64,000 bases of DNA from Acidobacteriota bacterium (GTDB lineage: Bacteria; Acidobacteriota; Thermoanaerobaculia; Multivoradales; Multivoraceae): the NCBI GenBank assembly GCA_028877275.1, contig JAPPFP010000009.1, forward strand, positions 186,001 through 250,000. The letters are read 5' to 3'. The position numbers were made by a program, and so were the translations under genes. How positions within the stretch are numbered: position 1 is the stretch's first letter; each line of letters begins with the position of its first letter. The notes under the pieces were generated by a model. That model saw only the letters and a list, made by a program, of their open reading frames with translations, was not told where the DNA came from and did not search any database. This document shows positions 36,293 through 45,693 of this stretch, piece after piece.

Positions 36293-37828
36293 ATGAGAGT
36301 CGTCATGGGTCCGGTGCTGAGTTTGCGCCGCGCGGAGGTAGACCGCTGGCTCGTGTCCGCGCTGGTTGTCGCCGCCAGAACACCTGCCGTCCAGCCCCTT
36401 GAGGTCAAGTGGGGAAACTCTCACGCCGGAGCTGCAGTGGAGGTTGCGGCGAAGGAGCTGTGGGTCCACGGCACCGAAGCCGTCTATCGGTATGACATGG
36501 CGGTTCCGCTGGACGCGAGACGGGCGACCCATGTGGAGTACCGGTTCGCTGGGAACGAAGAGTCGTGGTCCTTTTGCGTTCCTGCCGCCGATGGCAAGCC
36601 GAAGATGGCGTTTGTCTCATGCAACGGGTTTGCGTCGGCCAGTGAGATGAAGAAGGTCGAGGACAAGAACCGGCTCTGGAGGCGTCTGGCGGCGCTCCAT
36701 GCCGAAGGTCCGTACCACGTCTTGATCATGGGCGGAGATCAGGTGTACGCCGATCAGCTTTGGGAAGAGTGTTCCGCGATCAAGAGGTGGGTCGAAACGT
36801 CGTTCGAGAAGCGCAAGCGGAGGCGATTCACGAGGGAAATGGCCACGCAGGTCAGGCGCTTCTACTTCAACCTCTACAGGGACCGCTGGCGGCAACCGGA
36901 AGTCGAGCGCATCATGTCGTCGGTTCCGACTGTGATGATGTGGGATGACCACGACATCTTCGATGGTTGGGGCTCGTACGAGCCTGACATTCAGACCTGT
37001 GATGTCTACCAGGGCATCTTCGGCGTCGCCAGGGAGCACTTCGCGGTGTTCCAGCAGCAGATCGATCCCAGAGTCGGCGAGGACCACCCGAGCCGATTGC
37101 AGGGTGGAGGTGGATTCACACTCGCATTCGAGCTGGGCGACTATGCGGTCCTGGCGCTCGATGCCCGCTCCGAACGGTCCCGGAAGCGCGTGCTCAGCCG
37201 CGATACGTGGGACGCGGTGTGGTCCTGGACCGAGACCTTGCCGGTCGCGGGCGAGGGCGGTCCCCGGCACCTGCTTCTGGTGGTTGGCGTACCTGTGCTA
37301 CATGCGGACTTCGGGGCGCTGGAGAGGGCGATGGGCTGGCTTCCAGGCGACCAGGCACTGGAGGACGACGTCCGCGACCACTGGCAGAGCCCCGGCCATC
37401 GCACGGAACGTCTGCGCCTCGTCCATCGGCTCCTGGACCTGATGAGAACCAAGAAGATCCGCGCGACGATCGTCTCGGGTGACGTTCACGTGGCCTGCCT
37501 TGGCGCCATTGAATCGGAGCGGTCCGGTGTTCGTGGCCAGCGATCGAGCGTGATCAACCAGTTGACGGCGTCGGGCATCGTGCATCCGCCGCCGCCGAAG
37601 CTGCTCGGCTACCTGCTCGAACGGCTCAGCGAGGAGGCGGAGCCGATAGACCGGGGGATTACCGGGACCATGCTGGCCTTCCCGGCCAGGCGGAAGAAGT
37701 TCGTCCTCGAACGGAATTTCCTCAGTCTCGAACCGGATGAGCGGGACGATCGGCTCTGGGCGAACTGGTGGGTGGAAGGGGATGAGGACGGGCCTGCCAC
37801 GAAGGTGATCGGGCCGGTGCCATCGTAA
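36293..37828 (+). CDS. PhoD-like metallophosphoesterase
   Basis: 511-residue calcineurin-like phosphoesterase of the alkaline phosphatase D type. Metal motifs in order are AFVSCNGF, IMGGDQVYADQLW, MMWDDHDIFDGWGSY and TIVSGDVHVACLG. LALDARSERSRKRVLS is a further PhoD-like block. Unlike classical PhoD it has no Tat or Sec signal peptide, so a cytoplasmic role is likely. AAGGAG ten bases before ATG 36293 sets the start; the earlier in-frame 36242 would overlap the previous gene. Lower GC like its neighbour. The substrate (phosphodiester or monoester) is unknown. Confidence 0.85.
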   Translation: MRVVMGPVLSLRRAEVDRWLVSALVVAARTPAVQPLEVKWGNSHAGAAVEVAAKELWVHGTEAVYRYDMAVPLDARRATHVEYRFAGNEESWSFCVPAADGKPKMAFVSCNGFASASEMKKVEDKNRLWRRLAALHAEGPYHVLIMGGDQVYADQLWEECSAIKRWVETSFEKRKRRRFTREMATQVRRFYFNLYRDRWRQPEVERIMSSVPTVMMWDDHDIFDGWGSYEPDIQTCDVYQGIFGVAREHFAVFQQQIDPRVGEDHPSRLQGGGGFTLAFELGDYAVLALDARSERSRKRVLSRDTWDAVWSWTETLPVAGEGGPRHLLLVVGVPVLHADFGALERAMGWLPGDQALEDDVRDHWQSPGHRTERLRLVHRLLDLMRTKKIRATIVSGDVHVACLGAIESERSGVRGQRSSVINQLTASGIVHPPPPKLLGYLLERLSEEAEPIDRGITGTMLAFPARRKKFVLERNFLSLEPDERDDRLWANWWVEGDEDGPATKVIGPVPS

Positions 37829-37961
37829 GGGCGCGTGGGAGTCGGTAGCCGCTGGACCGGCACGAGTTGGCCGGAATCTTGCGCTCCGTGGCTGGGTTGT
37901 GCTGAGATCCCGCGGCGAAAGCTGGGTCCAATCTGTCCACTGTCCACGGAGAAAGTCGAGA

Positions 37962-38972
37962 GTGACCGAAACCGACCACCCCGACTCTGTCCCACCCGCG
38001 GCAGAGGCGGAGGCCGGAACCGCGCCGCCCGGGGCCGATGCGCCGGGCGAGGTCCTGGTTTCCGTCGCTGACCTGACCAAGCACTACGGTGCGATCCGCG
38101 CCGTCGACGGCATCAGTTTCGAGGTGCGTCGCGGCGACGTGCTCGGCTTCCTGGGGCCGAACGGCGCCGGCAAGACGACGGCGATGAAGATGATCACCGG
38201 CTTTCTGGAGCCGGACCGCGGTTCGATCACGGTCGCCGGCATCGACGTCGCGGCGGATCGCCTCGCCGTCAGCCGGCGGATCGGCTACCTGCCGGAGGAC
38301 GCCCCCGCCTACGGGGAGATGACCGTCGAGGCCTTTCTCGGCTTCATTGGCGAGGCGCGGGAACTCGAGGCGGCTGAGGAAGCGATCGAGAGGGTTCTGG
38401 AGACGGCGCACCTGCGGAGCGTGCGCGGCCAGACGATCGAGACCCTGTCCAAGGGCTACAAGCGCCGGGTCGGTCTGGCCCAGGCGCTGATCCACGATCC
38501 GGACGTGCTGATTCTGGACGAGCCGACGGACGGTCTCGACCCGAACCAGAAGGCGGTGGTCCAGGACCTGATTTCCAGCCTGTCCTCCGATCGTTGCATC
38601 GTCCTTTCGACCCACATCCTCGATGAGGCGGAACGGGTGTGTAATCGGGCGGTGATCCTCTCGGAAGGACGCATCCTGGTCGATTCGACGCCGAGCGCTC
38701 TCGTGACCCAGGCGCCGGGGCACAACGCTGTCCGCTTCCGCGTGACCGAGGGCGATCCCGCCGACGTGGCGGAGACGCTGGCCGCCGCCGACTGGTGCGC
38801 CGGCGCCCGCGTACTGCCCGGCGGCGAGGTCGAGGCCGAGCCGAGGGACGGCGAGAACCGGCTGAACGACGTGCTCGCGGCGGTCGGCGAGCACCGGATC
38901 GCCGACGTCAGGGTGCGGGAAGGCCGGCTCGACGAGCTGTTTCGCGACGTGACCAGGGGGGTGGCGGCATGA
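37962..38972 (+). CDS. ABC transporter ATP-binding protein, GldA-like
   Basis: 336-residue ABC ATPase. A 35-residue Ala/Pro-rich leader precedes VSVADLTKHYGAIRAVDGISF. The Walker A is GPNGAGKTTAMK, the Q-loop region is YLPEDAPAYGEMTV, the signature is TLSKGYKRRVGLAQAL, the Walker B is VLILDEPTDGLDPNQ and the H-loop is STHILDE. A C-terminal regulatory part follows (APGHNAVRFRV). The order ATPase, permease, GldG-like protein, DUF4340 protein matches the gliding-type ABC clusters found well outside Bacteroidota. GTG start with GGAGAAAG upstream. Substrate unknown. Confidence 0.9.
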   Translation: MTETDHPDSVPPAAEAEAGTAPPGADAPGEVLVSVADLTKHYGAIRAVDGISFEVRRGDVLGFLGPNGAGKTTAMKMITGFLEPDRGSITVAGIDVAADRLAVSRRIGYLPEDAPAYGEMTVEAFLGFIGEARELEAAEEAIERVLETAHLRSVRGQTIETLSKGYKRRVGLAQALIHDPDVLILDEPTDGLDPNQKAVVQDLISSLSSDRCIVLSTHILDEAERVCNRAVILSEGRILVDSTPSALVTQAPGHNAVRFRVTEGDPADVAETLAAADWCAGARVLPGGEVEAEPRDGENRLNDVLAAVGEHRIADVRVREGRLDELFRDVTRGVAA

Positions 38973-39730
38973 GCGCGCTGGCGCGCCGGTTTACCGGCAT
39001 GAGGGCGGTGCTACGCCGGGAGTTCCGCGGCTACTTCGCTTCTCCTCTCGGCTACATCTTCATCGTCATCTTCCTCATTGCCAGCGGCTATCTCATGGTG
39101 TCGCGGGACTTCGGCCGCTTCCTGGAGCTGCGCGAGGCGAACCTCGACGCCCTCTTCAGCTATCTGCCCTGGATCTTCGTCGTTCTCGTGCCGGCGGTGG
39201 CGATGAGGCTGTGGGCGGAAGAGCGCCGGTCCGGCACGGTCGAACTGCTGCTCACCCTGCCGATCACGCTCGAAGGTTCCTATCTCGGCAAGTTCCTGGC
39301 GGGCTGGGCCTTCCTTGCGGTGTCCGTGTTCCTGACCTGGCCGGCGGTGTTCCAGGTGGCCCGGCTCGGCGACCCGGACTGGGGCGCGATCTTCGCCAGC
39401 TACGTGGCGACCCTGCTGGCGGCCGCCGTGCTGCTGGCGATCGGCCTCTTCTTCTCAGCGCTGTCGAAGAACCAGGTGGTCGCGTTCATCCTGGCGGTGG
39501 CGGCCTCCGTCGGCTTCCTGCTGATCGGCGTGCCGCAGACCCAGGAGTTCGTGGGCAAGTGGTTCGGCGGCTACGTCGAGCGGGTGGTGTCCTCCTTGAG
39601 CCTGCTCGATCACTTCGAGGCGCTGACCCGCGGGCTGTTGCAGTTGAACTCGTTGCTGTTCTTCGTCCTGTTCACCGTCGGTTGGCTGGTCTGTGGCATG
39701 TTGGTGCTCGGCCAGACGAAGACGAACTGA
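38969..39730 (+). CDS. ABC-2 type permease, GldF-like
   Basis: 253-residue membrane subunit with six helices. An amphipathic start (FTGMRAVLRREFRGYFASPLGYIF) is typical of GldF/ABC-2 permeases, followed by PAVAMRLWAEERRSGTVELLLTLPI, the conserved cytosolic coupling loop. ATGA overlap with the ATPase gene. It pairs with the ATPase upstream and the GldG-like protein 10 bases downstream. Confidence 0.92.
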   Translation: MSALARRFTGMRAVLRREFRGYFASPLGYIFIVIFLIASGYLMVSRDFGRFLELREANLDALFSYLPWIFVVLVPAVAMRLWAEERRSGTVELLLTLPITLEGSYLGKFLAGWAFLAVSVFLTWPAVFQVARLGDPDWGAIFASYVATLLAAAVLLAIGLFFSALSKNQVVAFILAVAASVGFLLIGVPQTQEFVGKWFGGYVERVVSSLSLLDHFEALTRGLLQLNSLLFFVLFTVGWLVCGMLVLGQTKTN

Positions 39731-39740
39731 GGGCTGGCAG

Positions 39741-41777
39741 ATGACTGACGAACCGAAGCTGACGACCGTGGCACGGGCCCGGACGGTGACCCTGGTCCTG
39801 ATCGGTCTGATGACCGTGCTGTCGATCCACGTCGCGAACGAGTGGTTCGAGGGCTTTCGCGTGGACCTGACCGGCGACGACCTCTACTCCCTGACGGACG
39901 GCTCCCACGCCATCCTCGACCGGATGCAGGAGGAAGGGGTCAAGCCACTCGACATCCGGCTCTACTTCTCCGAGACCACGGGCAAGACGCTGCCGAAGTT
40001 CGTCAAGGACTTCATCGGCTACGAGCGCTACCTCCGCAGCCTGCTCGGCGAGTACGAGAGGGCGGCGGCGGGGAAGATCCAGGTCGAGTGGATCGACCCG
40101 ATTCCGGACAGCGACGCCGCCGACCAGGCCGTCGCGGACGGTCTCGACGGCAAGCTGATCAACCAGAACGGCGACCTCTTCTACTTCGGCCTTGCCTTCG
40201 AGACCCAGACCGGCAGCCGGGAGACGATCGAGTTCCTGTGGCCGCAGGAGCAGGAGAACGTCGAGTACGAGATCTCGAAGAAGATCCACGGCCTGCTCTG
40301 GCCGACGCGCCAGCGGGTGGGGGTCCTCTCGAGCCTGGAGGTGTTCGGCGGCGGCCAGGATCCGATCATGGCCCAGATGCTGGCCGCCCAGGGACGGACT
40401 CCGTCGCAGAAGTGGATCCTGATCCAGGTTCTGGAGGAGCTCTACGATGTCTCTCAGGTTTCGGCCGACGTCGACGAGATCCCGGGCGAGGACTACGATC
40501 TCCTGGTCGTGATCCACCCCAAGGCGCTCCCGGACAAGACGGTCTTCGCGATCGATCAATGGGTGGCCGGTGGCGGCAACACGCTGCTCTTCCTGGATCC
40601 CTATGCGCTGGGTGACACGCCGCCCCAGAACCCCCAGCAACCCTGGGCTGCGCTCCAGTACCAGCCGGCCTCGAACCTCGCGCCGTTGCTCGATGCCTGG
40701 GGCCTGGAGCTCCTGGACAACGAGTTCGCGGCCGACTTCGAACTGGCGGCGCGGAGGCCGATGAGTCAGTTCGGCGCGTCGGAGTCCGTGATCATCGACC
40801 TGGTGGTCGACTCCGCGCAGCACGATGACGTGCTGGACGGCGAGAGTCCGATGCTGCGGGGCCTCTCCGAACTGCGCTTCTTCCTGTCCGGAGTTCTGCG
40901 CGAGGCAGACGGTGACGCGGCAACGGACACCGGCGCCGAGCTTCGTCCCCTGATCTCGACCACGGCCGCCGGCAACACGCTCGAGGTGCTGCCCGGCTTC
41001 GGCGGCGGCGATGCCCTCGCCTACACGGACCTGAACGACGGGGCCAAGCTCCGCGATGCCTTCACGCCGGGTGAGGAGCCCCTGGTCCTCGCCTACGTCG
41101 TGCGCGGCAAGCTGCCGACCGCCTTCCCGGATGGCGTGGACTATCCGGACAGGGAGGCGGTGCGGCCGCCGAACCTGCCGCCGGAGATCGAGGTCCCGCC
41201 GCCCGACGACGTGGAGATCATCCACCGCGATCCGCTGCCCGACGACGAGCGGGAAGAGGCGGCGGTGGTCGTGTTCGCGGACGTGGACTTCGTCCACGAC
41301 CAGATCGCCTTCCTGCAGAACCCGTTCGGGATCGTCCAGGCCCAGAACGACAACCACAAGGTCGTCCTCAACAGCATCGACTATCTTCTCGGCTCCCAGG
41401 ACCTGATGGCGGTCCGCGCGAAGAGCGGCCTGAGCCGGCCCTTCCTCCGCTTCGACGAGATCGAAGCCCAGGCGGAGCTCGACACGCTCGACCGCGAGCG
41501 GCAGATCCGCGAAGAGATCGAGAGCTTCCAGGAGGAGCTCCGGGAGAAGCAGGGCGAGATCACCCAACGCAACGCGGCGCTGTTCGAGCGGAAGCTGCAG
41601 GAAGAGGTCGACGAGTTGAACGAGAGGATCCTGGAGGCGAACCGGGAGCTCAGGGACATCCGCAAGGGCCGGCGCGAGGCGCTGGAGCGTGAAGAATCGG
41701 CGGTGCGGTTCGCGGTGATCGGATGGATGCCGATCATCGTGCTGCTGGTCGGCCTGTACCGGGCCCGCCGGCGCTGA
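39741..41777 (+). CDS. GldG-family ABC transporter accessory protein
   Basis: 678 residues. N-terminal helix (about 13-32), then a periplasmic GldG/ABC-type uncharacterised domain with FRVDLTGDDLYSLTDGSHAI. IRLYFSETTGKTLPKFVKDF, DLLVVIHPKALPDKTVFAID and GGNTLLFLDPYALGD follow. A predicted coiled coil (about 590-645, EEIESFQEELREKQGEITQ) precedes a second helix near the C-terminus (FAVIGWMPIIVLLVGLY). The domain order is standard for these clusters. Probably a docking or substrate-handling subunit of the ABC system. The start ATG 39741 lies 10 bases after the permease stop. Confidence 0.9.
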   Translation: MTDEPKLTTVARARTVTLVLIGLMTVLSIHVANEWFEGFRVDLTGDDLYSLTDGSHAILDRMQEEGVKPLDIRLYFSETTGKTLPKFVKDFIGYERYLRSLLGEYERAAAGKIQVEWIDPIPDSDAADQAVADGLDGKLINQNGDLFYFGLAFETQTGSRETIEFLWPQEQENVEYEISKKIHGLLWPTRQRVGVLSSLEVFGGGQDPIMAQMLAAQGRTPSQKWILIQVLEELYDVSQVSADVDEIPGEDYDLLVVIHPKALPDKTVFAIDQWVAGGGNTLLFLDPYALGDTPPQNPQQPWAALQYQPASNLAPLLDAWGLELLDNEFAADFELAARRPMSQFGASESVIIDLVVDSAQHDDVLDGESPMLRGLSELRFFLSGVLREADGDAATDTGAELRPLISTTAAGNTLEVLPGFGGGDALAYTDLNDGAKLRDAFTPGEEPLVLAYVVRGKLPTAFPDGVDYPDREAVRPPNLPPEIEVPPPDDVEIIHRDPLPDDEREEAAVVVFADVDFVHDQIAFLQNPFGIVQAQNDNHKVVLNSIDYLLGSQDLMAVRAKSGLSRPFLRFDEIEAQAELDTLDRERQIREEIESFQEELREKQGEITQRNAALFERKLQEEVDELNERILEANRELRDIRKGRREALEREESAVRFAVIGWMPIIVLLVGLYRARRR

Positions 41778-41798
41778 GGATCGAGGGAGTCAACCGGC

Positions 41799-42857
41799 AT
41801 GAACCAGATGAACCAGCGACTGGCGGCGGCCGCCGCTGTGCTGCTCGCCCTTTCCGTTTTCAGCTACTGGAACAGCGTGTCCCGCGCGGAGCGCTTCGAG
41901 AGCGGCCAGAAGTTCCTGCCCAACCTGAACCCGGACGAGATCGCGCAGTTGGCTGTGATCCAGGGCGGCGAGCAGGTGACGCTGACCCGGGACGGCGACC
42001 GGTACGTCGTCGAGGAGACTCACGACTACCAGGCCAGGAACGAGGGAGTGAACCGTCTGGTGCGCAACCTGCTCGACATCGAACTGGCCAAGGAGGTCGG
42101 CTCCGGCGAGAGTCTCGCGGCGGAGCTCGGGATCGAGCCGCCAGGGGAGGACACGGTCGAGGTGGCCCTCAGGAACGCGGCCGGCAGCGACATGGTCCGG
42201 TTGCGGGTCGGCGACCGGTTCGCCGATGGCAGCGGAAACTACGTGCAACGACTCGACGGCGAGGGCAACCCGATCTACCTGACCGAGGCGACCGTGCTGA
42301 TCGACAGCACCGCCGACCAGTTCCTGCAGAAGGAGATCGTCGACGTCGCCTCAGGCGACGTGGTGCGCATCGAGGGTCCCGACTTCACCTTCAGCAAGGA
42401 TGGCGAAGAGGGAGCGGAGCTCGCGCTCGAACGGGTGCCGTCCGGGCGTCGCGAGAAGACGAGCGAGGCCGGCCGGGTCAAGAACTTCCTGTCCAGGTTG
42501 CGGTTCTCCGAGGTCCACCTCGCCGATGCCGAAGAAGTGGCCGATCTCTCCTTCGACAGCGAGTTCCGGTACGAGCTGGAGGACGGTTCCGGCTACCTCG
42601 TCGCGGTCGCCGCGCAAGACGACGATCGCTACATCCGCATCGGCGGCTACCACACGGTGGAGCAGGTGGAGATCGAGCGCGACACGCCCGAGGAGGAACT
42701 CCAGGAGAAGGCGGACATCCTGAACCGGGCGGAGGAGATGCGGGAGTTCAACGAGTACCACGGCTCCTGGGTTTACAAGCTGGACAGCTTCACCGGTGAG
42801 AAGCTCGAGCTCCGGCGCACCGACCTGATCGAGGACGAAGACGACGAGGACACCTAA
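41799..42857 (+). CDS. DUF4340-type envelope protein
   Basis: 352 residues, one N-terminal helix (about 8-25, AAAAVLLALSVFSYW), then repeated modules of the DUF4340 type: LAVIQGGEQVTLTRDGDRYVVEE, a VNRLVRNLLDIE helix, and VRLRVGDRFADGSGNYVQR. A second copy starts around VVRIEGPDFTFSKDGEEG. The C-terminus is highly acidic (DLIEDEDDEDT). It is the fourth gene of the Gld-type cluster, 21 bases after the GldG-like gene. Function is unknown beyond its constant association with such transporters. Confidence 0.85.
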   Translation: MNQMNQRLAAAAAVLLALSVFSYWNSVSRAERFESGQKFLPNLNPDEIAQLAVIQGGEQVTLTRDGDRYVVEETHDYQARNEGVNRLVRNLLDIELAKEVGSGESLAAELGIEPPGEDTVEVALRNAAGSDMVRLRVGDRFADGSGNYVQRLDGEGNPIYLTEATVLIDSTADQFLQKEIVDVASGDVVRIEGPDFTFSKDGEEGAELALERVPSGRREKTSEAGRVKNFLSRLRFSEVHLADAEEVADLSFDSEFRYELEDGSGYLVAVAAQDDDRYIRIGGYHTVEQVEIERDTPEEELQEKADILNRAEEMREFNEYHGSWVYKLDSFTGEKLELRRTDLIEDEDDEDT

Positions 42858-42869
42858 GGAGATCGATTG

Positions 42870-43238
42870 ATGATTGGTTACTGCACGATTGGCGTGAACG
42901 ACATGGAGCGGGCGACAGCCTTCTACGATTCGCTGCTCGGCGAGCTGGGCGCGAAGACCATGTTCGACATGGGTCGAATCAAGGGCTACGGCGTCGGACC
43001 GGGACAGCCGATGATCGCCATCTGCATCCCCTACAACGAGGAGCCACAGGTGCCCGGGAACGGGAACATGGTGGCGATCCCGGCGGCTTCGCAGGAGCAG
43101 GTCGACCAGCTTCACGCCAGGGCGCTCGAACTGGGCGGCACGGACGAGGGCGCGCCCGGAACGCGCGTGGCCACGTTCTACGGCGGCTACGTTCGGGATC
43201 TGGATGGCAACAAGCTCTGCTTCTTCAACATGGGCTGA
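42870..43238 (+). CDS. VOC (glyoxalase/bleomycin-resistance fold) protein
   Basis: 122-residue single vicinal-oxygen-chelate module pair: IGYCTIGVNDMERATAFYDSLLG, then GGYVRDLDGNKLCFFNMG. Members bind a divalent metal and act as glyoxalases, dioxygenases or drug-binding proteins. The His expected in the first strand is replaced (YCTIGVND), so the metal set is incomplete, and enzymatic activity is uncertain. AAGGAG before ATG 42870. It lies 12 bases after the DUF4340 gene, perhaps by read-through. Confidence 0.87.
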   Translation: MIGYCTIGVNDMERATAFYDSLLGELGAKTMFDMGRIKGYGVGPGQPMIAICIPYNEEPQVPGNGNMVAIPAASQEQVDQLHARALELGGTDEGAPGTRVATFYGGYVRDLDGNKLCFFNMG

Positions 43239-43354
43239 GTCCGCGACTCCGGAGTGACCCTCCGGAACAGATCGGCCGACCGGTCCGGTTGCCATCTACA
43301 GCATGGGATGGCGACTCAAGGGGAGAGCGGGACAGTTCTTTCGGTGGATCCCAC

Positions 43355-43383
43355 TTGACATTTCGATAAGACGAAAAATAGGA
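43355..43383 (+). promoter_or_regulatory. Candidate promoter of the TonB-receptor operon
   Basis: A perfect TTGACA (43355-43360) is followed by an unusually AT-rich stretch (GATAAGACGAAAAATAGG). The best -10 match at usual spacing (AATAGG) is poor. The element lies 33 bases before ATG 43393 in a 154-base gap that otherwise shows no gene or hairpin. Confidence 0.38.
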
Positions 43384-43392
43384 TTCGCCGGC

Positions 43393-45693
43393 ATGGAACG
43401 GCGTTTCAGTCGCGGACCCGGTGCACGAAGCGCCGGAGGGTTCGTCGCCTTGGCGGCTCTGCTTGCGCTCATCGGGGCCGCGCGGTCGGCGGCAATCCCC
43501 TGTCCGGCCGAGACCGGCATCCACGGTGTGGTTGTCGCTGCCGCGGGGCGGCCGGTCGCCGGCGCCGCGGTCACGCTGACGACGATGTCCTCGTCCGTCG
43601 TCACCTCGGAAGACGGTCGCTTCTGCCTGCACCCGGTCAACGCGGGCGAGCACCGCCTGGTCGTCTACGCGGAGGGCTACGGTCTGGCCGAACGGGAGTT
43701 CGTCGTCGAGGACGGGCGGGCCCTGAAGGTCGAGATTCGGCTGCGCGCGGCGTTCGGTGAAGAGATGGTGGTCACCGCGACGCGTACCCGGAAACGGCTC
43801 GCGGAGGTACCGCTCCACATGCAGACCGTGCCGCGATCACGAATCGAGAGTGTCGCCGCACGCACCCTGGCGGACGCCGTTGAGTGGACACGCGGGGTGC
43901 GCGTGGAGACGACCTGCCAGAGCTGCAACTCTTCCCAGATCCGGTTGCTCGGGCTCCGGGGACCCTACGCGCAACTCCTCGTCGACGGTCAGCCTACGCT
44001 GTCGTCTCTGGCGATGGTCTACGGCATCGAGCAGCTGCCGGCGCGCCTCATCGACACCATCGAGGTGGTCAGGGGAGGCGGCTCGCCTGCCTATGGCGCG
44101 GGCGCGGTCGCGGGCGTGATCAACCTGATCCCTCACCATCCGGATCACACCCATGTTGAGGCGGACGCGCGTTCGGAGAGGATGAGCGGCGCCGCCGGTG
44201 CCGCCGAGACCCCGTCCTACAGCCTGGTAGCCGACTGGACCCCGGGCTCGCAACGCGCGGTCACGTTTCACGGCCAGGTCGACCGGGTGGCGCCTGTCGA
44301 TGTGGACGGCGACGGCTTCAGCGACGTGTCAATCCGCGATCTCGACGCGGTCGGTGCGCGCTACCACGAGTTCTTCCTCGAGGGTTCGGCGCGCCTCGCG
44401 GCCGAGGTGAACCAGATGACCGAGTTCCGGCGGGGTGGCGACCGCCTGCACCTGCCGCCCGAACAGGTCGACGTTGCCGAACAGCTGGACTCCAGCCGGC
44501 GAAGCGCCAGCGTGTCCTGGCTGCACACCGTGTCGCCGCGATGGGACTGGCGCGCCACCGCGTCTCACGCCGCAACCGGGCGCGCCAGCTACTACGGCGC
44601 GGGCGGGGATCCGGGCGCCTTCGGCTCGACCCGCAACCCGCTCTGGGTCTTCGACTCGCACGTCAACCGTGGCGGCGCCCAGGGCACGGTGAGCTTCGGC
44701 GTCCAGGGCGCGGCCGACCTGATCGACGACCGGCAGCCGGCGTACGGGCGGGTGATCCGGGAGACCTACCGGAGCGTCTCGGGCTTCGCCCAGGACGACC
44801 GCCGGATCGGCGACCGCGTGACGCTGCTCTATGGGCTGCGGGTGGACCGGCACAGCGCCGTCGACGGGCCGATCGTGTCGCCCCGCGCCGCCCTCATGTG
44901 GACTCCTCGCAGCGATCTGACCGTCCGCGTTTCCCACAGCGCGGGTTTCCTGCCGCCCGCGGTGTTCGACGAGGAACTGCACATTGCGCTTCTGGGCGGC
45001 AAGGCGATGGTGGTGCGCGACGATCCTGGACTGCGGGAGGAGACGTCCGCCGCGCGCATGGTGAGTCTTGAATGGCGGCCGGAGGTTGGCCGGCGCACGT
45101 CGATGGTGGTCGACTCGACCCTCTTCGACACGCGGATCGACGACCTGTTCCACAGCCTGGAGGCCGACGACCCGGCAACTCCGGAGCTGGAGTTCGTGCG
45201 CACGAACTTCGGTCGCGCCCGTGTGCGCGGCGTCGAGGTCGGTTGGGGCCTCCGTCGCGGGCGCCTGACCGTGGATGCCGGCTTCGCCTGGCAGCAGGCG
45301 GAGCTCGGCGACGCGGAGCCGGACTTCGGCAGCAGGATGATGTTCCGCACTCCGGAGGAGTACGGCACGGTGAGCGTCCAGTGGCCATTGCCGCGCGCGT
45401 TCGACCTGTTCGCCGGTCTCCGCTACACCGGTTCGATGCTTGCGCCCCACTACGCAGGCTACATCCCCGAGGATCGGCTCGAGGTCACCCCCAGCTTCCT
45501 GACCTGGGACCTCGGCCTGTCACGGCGCTTCGCGCTGGGCGGCGATCGCCGCGTCACGGCCACCGTCGCGGTCAGGAACCTGACCGACCTGTATCAGCGC
45601 GATCTGGACCGCGGACCGTTCCGGGATCCGAGCTACGTGTACGGGCCGCGGTTTCCGCGCAGCCTCGTCGTGGGCCTGAAGGTGGACCTGTAG
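43393..45693 (+). CDS. TonB-dependent outer-membrane receptor
   Basis: 766 residues. Signal peptide about 1-34. A carboxypeptidase-like regulatory domain (about 40-118: GIHGVVVAAAGRPVAGAAVTL) is followed by a plug domain: EEMVVTATRTRKRLAEVP, TLADAVEWTRGVRVE, LLGLRGPYAQLLVDGQ, and IEVVRGGGSPAYGAGAVAGV. A 22-strand-type barrel ends FPRSLVVGLKVDL. The plug carries a CQSC motif. Plug and overall pattern resemble cobalamin/iron-chelate receptors (BtuB/CirA type). Its stop overlaps the next gene by one base, and the operon continues with a thioredoxin and probably the TPR protein. Ligand unknown; metal chelate is a guess. Confidence 0.93.
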   Translation: MERRFSRGPGARSAGGFVALAALLALIGAARSAAIPCPAETGIHGVVVAAAGRPVAGAAVTLTTMSSSVVTSEDGRFCLHPVNAGEHRLVVYAEGYGLAEREFVVEDGRALKVEIRLRAAFGEEMVVTATRTRKRLAEVPLHMQTVPRSRIESVAARTLADAVEWTRGVRVETTCQSCNSSQIRLLGLRGPYAQLLVDGQPTLSSLAMVYGIEQLPARLIDTIEVVRGGGSPAYGAGAVAGVINLIPHHPDHTHVEADARSERMSGAAGAAETPSYSLVADWTPGSQRAVTFHGQVDRVAPVDVDGDGFSDVSIRDLDAVGARYHEFFLEGSARLAAEVNQMTEFRRGGDRLHLPPEQVDVAEQLDSSRRSASVSWLHTVSPRWDWRATASHAATGRASYYGAGGDPGAFGSTRNPLWVFDSHVNRGGAQGTVSFGVQGAADLIDDRQPAYGRVIRETYRSVSGFAQDDRRIGDRVTLLYGLRVDRHSAVDGPIVSPRAALMWTPRSDLTVRVSHSAGFLPPAVFDEELHIALLGGKAMVVRDDPGLREETSAARMVSLEWRPEVGRRTSMVVDSTLFDTRIDDLFHSLEADDPATPELEFVRTNFGRARVRGVEVGWGLRRGRLTVDAGFAWQQAELGDAEPDFGSRMMFRTPEEYGTVSVQWPLPRAFDLFAGLRYTGSMLAPHYAGYIPEDRLEVTPSFLTWDLGLSRRFALGGDRRVTATVAVRNLTDLYQRDLDRGPFRDPSYVYGPRFPRSLVVGLKVDL

